Assembly: GCA_001465935.1 (NCBI GenBank)
Contig: LNKV01000145.1
Location: 15,659 to 28,712, forward strand
Reading direction: 5' to 3'
Length of the DNA: 13,054 nucleotides
Source: Clarireedia homoeocarpa
Lineage: Eukaryota; Ascomycota; Leotiomycetes; Helotiales; Rutstroemiaceae
Shown here: one piece after another, positions 9,574 through 13,054 of the stretch
Layout of the letters: every line of letters starts with the position of its first letter
Numbering within the stretch: position 1 is the first letter of the stretch
Notes under the pieces: model-generated
What the model saw: only the letters and a program-made list of their open reading frames with translations
Databases searched by the model: none
What the model was told of the DNA's origin: nothing
Made by a program: the position numbers and the translations under genes

Positions 9574-9936
9574 TAGGCTGCGACTTTAACCCAGTGGGTG
9601 GGTGGATACCTAGTGGGTGGGTTGACCTATGGGTGGGTTGGACATACTGATAGGTAACCCACTGAGTGGGTTATCACGTGATATAACCTATCCACTATCC
9701 AGTAGGTTACCTATATATAAATATATATAATATATATAAATACTAATTTCTATAGCTTTATGAATATACTAATACTAACAGCGATTTAACTTGCTTACTT
9801 TATTTTTATGAAAATCACGTGCAGGTTTTGAGAAATCACGTATGGGTTCTTGGCAACCTATGGGTAATCCATGGGTTACCCATGGGTGGGTTGAAAAGTC
9901 CAAAAACCCACCAATGGGTACCCACGCCGCAGCCTA
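9574..9936. mobile_element. hAT-like MITE, copy 2, inside the ankyrin region
   Basis: The 363-bp element runs from TAGGCTGCGA to CCGCAGCCTA. It is flanked by 8-mers ATGATGAT (9566-9573) and ATGGTGAT (9937-9944), a 7/8 target-site duplication typical of hAT elements. Removing the element and one copy of the duplication rejoins NPMM-IEKVVLHGA in frame inside an ankyrin repeat. The subterminal regions are packed with GTGGGT/ACCCAC words on both sides, a possible transposase-binding array. The centre is AT-rich with a TATATA-type stretch (about 9709-9745). It encodes no transposase. It brings a TAA (9587-9589) that ends the upstream frame; no GT donor lies between the insertion point and this stop, so splicing cannot simply rescue the frame. 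Confidence 0.85.
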
Positions 9937-11466
9937 ATGGTGATCGAGAAGGTTGTTCTCCATGGGGCGTTGCTGACGCGTCAAGACAAATTTGGGCATA
10001 CGACGCTGCATTGGGCACTTGGTGATAACTTTCTTTCGGCGGGGTTCTTTTACAACGACGTCGTTGCGACAGAATCAGGCCAATTCTCCAGTAGCGCGAG
10101 CTTTCGCCTTACACCCCGATTTGCCCAGGCCAAAAGGATGTGGATGTACGGAATACGACTTCGGACTGACCGTGAATGCTTGGAACTGCTTATCAGTCTA
10201 CATCCAGAAGCCGACCTGCAGAACATGGGTGCCAAACTAATCGTTTTAGCTACCAAAAAACATCTAGGAAGCATTGTAACGATGCTACTCCGAAAAGGGG
10301 TGCCTCCTCCAGCTGGAGCCCTTTTGGAAGTGTTGTTAGGCTTTAGCCACATAATAACATTCTCGAACGTAGTGCTGCAGGACCGCTCTCAGGGTTTCAT
10401 GGGCTTCGTTGTACAGATCAAGGAATCCGAGTGGCGTCAAATTTCTCTAGAAGCAGAGAACATCTTCACAGACGACCAATGGCTGTGTCAACTGATCACT
10501 GACGAGACTGTGCACGAACGAGGGTCGCGAAACAGATCTGTCTTATCTCTTGCAGCTGAAAGAGGCTTCTTCAATGTATGCAAGGAATTAATCGCACAAG
10601 GAGCAGTGGTTGATGACTGCGACCTTGATGGCTGGAGTCCGTTAATGTGGGCCGTCGTGAGTCCGAAACCAGAAAAGATGTTCGTTGACAATTGCGTGAT
10701 CCAAGATCGAGCACAGGCATATATCGGTGTAATTGTTGAGGTCGAAGGGCTTTGGCACCCGGACGAAGGGATTTACGCTGCTTCAGGACGTGATCTTCAA
10801 GCTACTCAAAAAGCAGATATAGTTGAGCTGTTTCTCAGTCATGGAGCTGATCCCTGGGCTAGGAACAAACAAGGGGCTTCTGTGTGTGACAAGGCACGTT
10901 GGGATCGTCTACCGGGCGTACTCGAGGTATTGCAACAGTATATCAGAGTTTGGACCCAGGCATACTACCAGTCTCTTCCTGGATATCCCCCTTTGTCGGC
11001 AGAAGATTTTGAACAAGGTCTATCTAGCCTACCAGCTCACGGCCAATATATGCGAAGGACGCCAAGCACAAGCCTGCCGAGGGCGGGTCACTCAGATCGG
11101 CCGCGAAGCAGTCCGAGTGAGCAATATCCCGACCAAGGAGCCATTGAAGCGGGAAACATCATCGCAAGTCATAGAAGCCAACTTATACTTGCTGGGGACA
11201 GATTTAAAAATATCATGGTCGCAGATAGGGCGCAATGTCTTATACATTCACCGGCGGACAATGCCAATTTGAACCTACCAAAAGATATATACAAAACGAT
11301 TCTTTCGCTTATCCAGGTACGTATCGAGAACGTTGTAGTTCAGGATAGAGCCCAAGTCATGATCGGTCTATCAGTGCATGACTCTGCTGCTCCGGCGCGG
11401 AGGGGTCCGTTGGGAACGACATTCCTTACAGAAATCAATGAGCCAGAAGACTATAATAGGGATTGA
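9937..11466 (+). CDS. orphaned 3' part of the NLR gene: ankyrin repeats with DRAQ motifs
   Basis: This 509-codon frame opens at the ATG inside the right target-site duplication and has no stop until 11464-11466. It continues the ankyrin domain (FGHTTLHWAL, VLSLAAERGFFNVCKEL, DGWSPLMWAVV, ADIVELFLSHGADPW). Two long insertions interrupt the ankyrin pattern; each contains the motif NxVxQDR[AS]Q followed by a hydrophobic-Gly core. A Pro/Ser/Arg-rich linker (about residues 365-405) leads to a C-terminal tail with two further copies 40 residues apart. The frame has stayed open after the transposon split the gene, so the insertion may be recent or this part may be expressed separately; the sequence alone cannot decide. 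A single exon fits the reading frame. Confidence 0.6.
   Translation: MVIEKVVLHGALLTRQDKFGHTTLHWALGDNFLSAGFFYNDVVATESGQFSSSASFRLTPRFAQAKRMWMYGIRLRTDRECLELLISLHPEADLQNMGAKLIVLATKKHLGSIVTMLLRKGVPPPAGALLEVLLGFSHIITFSNVVLQDRSQGFMGFVVQIKESEWRQISLEAENIFTDDQWLCQLITDETVHERGSRNRSVLSLAAERGFFNVCKELIAQGAVVDDCDLDGWSPLMWAVVSPKPEKMFVDNCVIQDRAQAYIGVIVEVEGLWHPDEGIYAASGRDLQATQKADIVELFLSHGADPWARNKQGASVCDKARWDRLPGVLEVLQQYIRVWTQAYYQSLPGYPPLSAEDFEQGLSSLPAHGQYMRRTPSTSLPRAGHSDRPRSSPSEQYPDQGAIEAGNIIASHRSQLILAGDRFKNIMVADRAQCLIHSPADNANLNLPKDIYKTILSLIQVRIENVVVQDRAQVMIGLSVHDSAAPARRGPLGTTFLTEINEPEDYNRD
10366..10419 (+). repeat. DRAQ motif copy 1
   Basis: This copy encodes NVVLQDRSQGFMGFVVQI (residues 144-161 of the 3' frame). 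It sits in a non-ankyrin insertion after LLEVLLGFSHIITFS. At the DNA level it is very different from the other copies, so conservation is at the protein level. Confidence 0.7.
10690..10743 (+). repeat. DRAQ motif copy 2
   Basis: This copy encodes NCVIQDRAQAYIGVIVEV (residues 252-269). It lies in a loop inserted between the two helices of an ankyrin repeat, after MWAVVSPKPEK and before ADIVELFLSHGAD. Confidence 0.7.
11209..11262 (+). repeat. DRAQ motif copy 3
   Basis: This copy encodes NIMVADRAQCLIHSPADN (residues 425-442). It keeps DRAQ but has lost the Gly that follows the hydrophobic pair in the other copies. Confidence 0.65.
11329..11382 (+). repeat. DRAQ motif copy 4
   Basis: This copy encodes NVVVQDRAQVMIGLSVHD (residues 465-482). 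It stands 40 residues after copy 3, close to the C-terminus. It is the copy most like a HET-s-type pseudo-repeat (D/E-R-A-x-V-x-x-G). Confidence 0.7.
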
Positions 11467-11616
11467 TTGTGAGTGGGCGTGCACATGGTTTAGATAAAGT
11501 AAGCTAAATAACTATATCATCAATAAACTCCCAACCCCCAAGATTCACGACCATGTGATCTGTGACTCGATCGATCACGATACCCCCAAAAATGATTCTC
11601 AAGTGCATCAAATTCT

Positions 11617-12356
11617 TCAGTCCTTCGGAGCAGGAGCAGCCTCAGGATCATTTGACAATAGAGCTTCAATCTCAGCACCCCTTCTTCTCCTCTCCTCTAA
11701 CGAAACCTCTTCTTTGGGGGATCTCGACCAACCAAGTCCCAATTCAGGATACTGAAGCGGGATCTCGCCTGACTTGGGTAAGATATCCAAATAAATAGGC
11801 CATGGTTTGCCCAACCACCCTGCACGATTGTCGTGGTCTTGACGTTGATTTGCTGTCAGAGGATGAACGAGAACGCTAGATTCGACATCAGATATATGAA
11901 TATATGACCTCCTCCAGCAAAACTAACCTTAGATTTCCCCTATTAGAAGCCAGATAGAAATAAACATCCGAAAAGGAAGAGTCCGGAACCCAAACTACAG
12001 CATAAACTTATCAGCTCCAACTTTTCAGGGACCACTTCAAGAACACTAACTTTCATAACTCCCAGCAGGATGTGGTCCCATAGGTGATTTATTGACTCGG
12101 AACAAAGGGACAGCAACGAATGCACCTAGGCAAAGCATCAGAGAACTTTCTTGTGGTCGATCAAAGTAAGTATACCATCACGGCGCAGCCTCAAAACAGC
12201 ATCACGAAGAGACAGAGCTGCTGCAGTCTCAACTGGTGATTGAAGCAAGAAATAGATGTGGAAATGCCATTCTCGGGTTCGGCTTTCGACCACCGTTTGT
12301 AGATCATGTTGCGGGGTCGGCACGGCTGCGTCGTGATCGTGTGAGACTTTGGTCAT
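11617..12356 (-). CDS. DOPA 4,5-dioxygenase-like protein, four exons
   Basis: On the minus strand the exons are 12356-12176, 12125-12051, 11994-11928 and 11875-11617. They total 582 bp and encode 193 aa. The introns are 12175-12126 (50 bp), 12050-11995 (56 bp) and 11927-11876 (52 bp), all GT-AG, and each junction restores family sequence (RRDGAFVAVP, GSYEIWVP, NRGNLSVLVHPLT). The family is a small vicinal-oxygen-chelate-type extradiol dioxygenase; in some basidiomycetes a member converts DOPA to betalain-type pigment precursors. Candidate metal-binding residues are visible in EWHFHIYF, GPHPAGSYE and LVHPLT. A typical C-terminus (GWLGKPWPIYLDILP) is followed by a Glu/Arg-rich tail. The ATG has A at -3. 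The gene converges on the NLR gene, with 150 bp between stops, and its promoter abuts an AT island. It looks intact; the true substrate is unknown. Confidence 0.88.
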
Positions 12357-12466
12357 ATTGAGGTAATAGACTAAGAGTTTCTAGACTGGATGCTTCTTGT
12401 GCTGTTGAATGTGTGTGGTGTTAGGAAGGGGAATAGAACAGAGTCCAGTAGATAAAACGAGTACGA

Positions 12467-12474
12467 TTATTATA
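12467..12474 (-). promoter_or_regulatory. TATA-like element of the dioxygenase gene
   Basis: On the minus strand the region reads GCTATAATAATCG about 110 bp upstream of the ATG. A pyrimidine-rich leader (GTTCTATTCCCCTTCC) and CACACAC/CAACAGCAC sequences follow it, as is common in fungal promoters. The 12357-12533 stretch holds nothing else I can name. Confidence 0.35.
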
Positions 12475-12533
12475 GCAGCACTTTGGTAAGGTATGAACGG
12501 ATATTAAAAACGCCGGCGCTAATAAGCGAGGTA

Positions 12534-13054
12534 ATTAATTAAATATATATATACTTTATAATACCTACTACTTTTTTATTAATTTAATACCGGCCTAATT
12601 AATTATATAAAAGTATTATATTATTTATTTTTATTATATTTTTCTATATTATTTTAAATATAAATATTCTTTTAAATTTATTATATAATATAATTTATTA
12701 GATTATATATATATATATAATATATTATTAATATTTTAATTATATTAAATTAATTAAATAAATAAAAATTAAAAATAAATAATAAATAATAATAAAATAA
12801 TAAATATTTAAATTTTTAATTTTTAAAGTTTATATTTATAATAATAATTTATTTAATAAAATTATATAAAAATTATAATAATATATTATAAAAATAAAAT
12901 TATATTATTCTTAAAATTAATAATTAAAAAATTAAAAAAATCGAAAAATTTTAAGAATATATATATATATAATAATTATATAAATTATATATTTAAAATA
13001 TATATATATATTAAATATATTTAAAAATCTATTTTATTATTAAAAATAGTATCT
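12534..13054. other. AT-rich island, RIP-like, no gene
   Basis: After about 12534 the sequence again becomes nearly pure A and T to the window end, with (TA)n tracts (for example 12703-12724 and 12958-12970) and no legible coding signal. Its character matches the other two islands. It probably continues beyond the window. Confidence 0.75.

Larger units (their letters stand above)
6886..11466 (+). pseudogene. broken NLR-type gene: PNP/UDP phosphorylase-like, NACHT, ankyrin
   Basis: Readable segments are about 6886-8005, 8051-8075, 8131-9573 and 9945-11466. The family acts as STAND receptors in fungal heterokaryon incompatibility and regulated cell death. The N-terminus (7075-7752) resembles a PNP/UDP phosphorylase (DHHVVLAHL, VVGICG, LGDVVIS, VASGNKV). 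It lacks its first strand, displaced by the palindrome array, and everything after VASGNKV. Two in-frame TGA codons interrupt it, at 7207-7209 and 7795-7797. The NACHT domain follows: P-loop GIRGCGKTS, Walker B YIIIDGLDEMD (8393-8425) and the winged-helix region. The usual sensor TSR is replaced by FTFYMEC. Ankyrin repeats start near 9430, are split by a transposon at 9574-9936 (stop at 9587-9589), then continue. A shorter product from ATG 7801 to 9589 (562 codons) would still hold the whole NACHT domain, so partial function cannot be excluded. Lineage disruption is clear; the native start is unknown. Confidence 0.8.

Noticed and set aside
9574..9936. MITE copy 2 acting as an intron
   Set aside because: The in-frame TAA at 9587-9589 comes before any GT donor in the element, so simple splicing cannot bypass it without removing ankyrin codons.
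10823..11272. 149-codon open frame on the plus strand
   Set aside because: It lies in another frame within the ankyrin/DRAQ coding sequence and shows no recognisable domain.

Overview
The window looks like nuclear DNA of a filamentous ascomycete (Pezizomycotina). Its genes carry short introns of about 45-58 bp with CTRAY-type branch sites. It encodes fungal families: a GH31 alpha-1,4-glucan lyase, a PNP-NACHT-ankyrin NLR-type gene and a DOPA-dioxygenase-like protein. The genes alternate with very AT-rich islands (1-878, about 4896-6249, about 12534-13054) that look like DNA eroded by repeat-induced point mutation (RIP). No genus is claimed.

Layout, left to right. An AT island ends at a 224-bp non-autonomous transposon relic (879-1102) with a hAT-style 8-bp target-site duplication. 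A TATA-type promoter (1252-1259) follows, then an apparently intact three-exon glucan lyase gene (1382-4811, + strand, 1106 aa). A second AT island follows. Next come about 540 bp of normal composition that may be an LTR-retrotransposon relic, a TATA-like site, and an array of about eleven 21-bp palindromes (6792-7022). The array runs into a broken NLR-type gene (about 6886-11466, + strand). This gene has a PNP/UDP phosphorylase-like N-terminus with two in-frame TGA codons and a missing C-terminal part. Its NACHT domain has the P-loop on a 25-nt micro-exon. Its ankyrin region is cut by a second, 363-bp copy of the same transposon family (9574-9936). The distal part carries four copies of an N-x-x-V-x-D-R-[AS]-Q motif. 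A convergent four-exon gene on the minus strand (12356-11617, 193 aa) encodes a DOPA 4,5-dioxygenase-like protein, and a third AT island closes the window.

The genes do not form an obvious pathway. Glucan lyase cleaves alpha-1,4-glucans to 1,5-anhydro-D-fructose; the NLR family acts in fungal self/non-self recognition and regulated cell death; the DOPA-dioxygenase family cleaves extradiol rings. Most striking are: the transposon that split the ankyrin gene, with in-frame continuity still legible; two 55-bp GC-AG introns in two different genes; the 21-bp palindrome array; and the DRAQ repeats, which resemble HET-s-type amyloid motifs. All splice models were derived by hand from reading frame and family similarity recalled from memory. 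No search was run.
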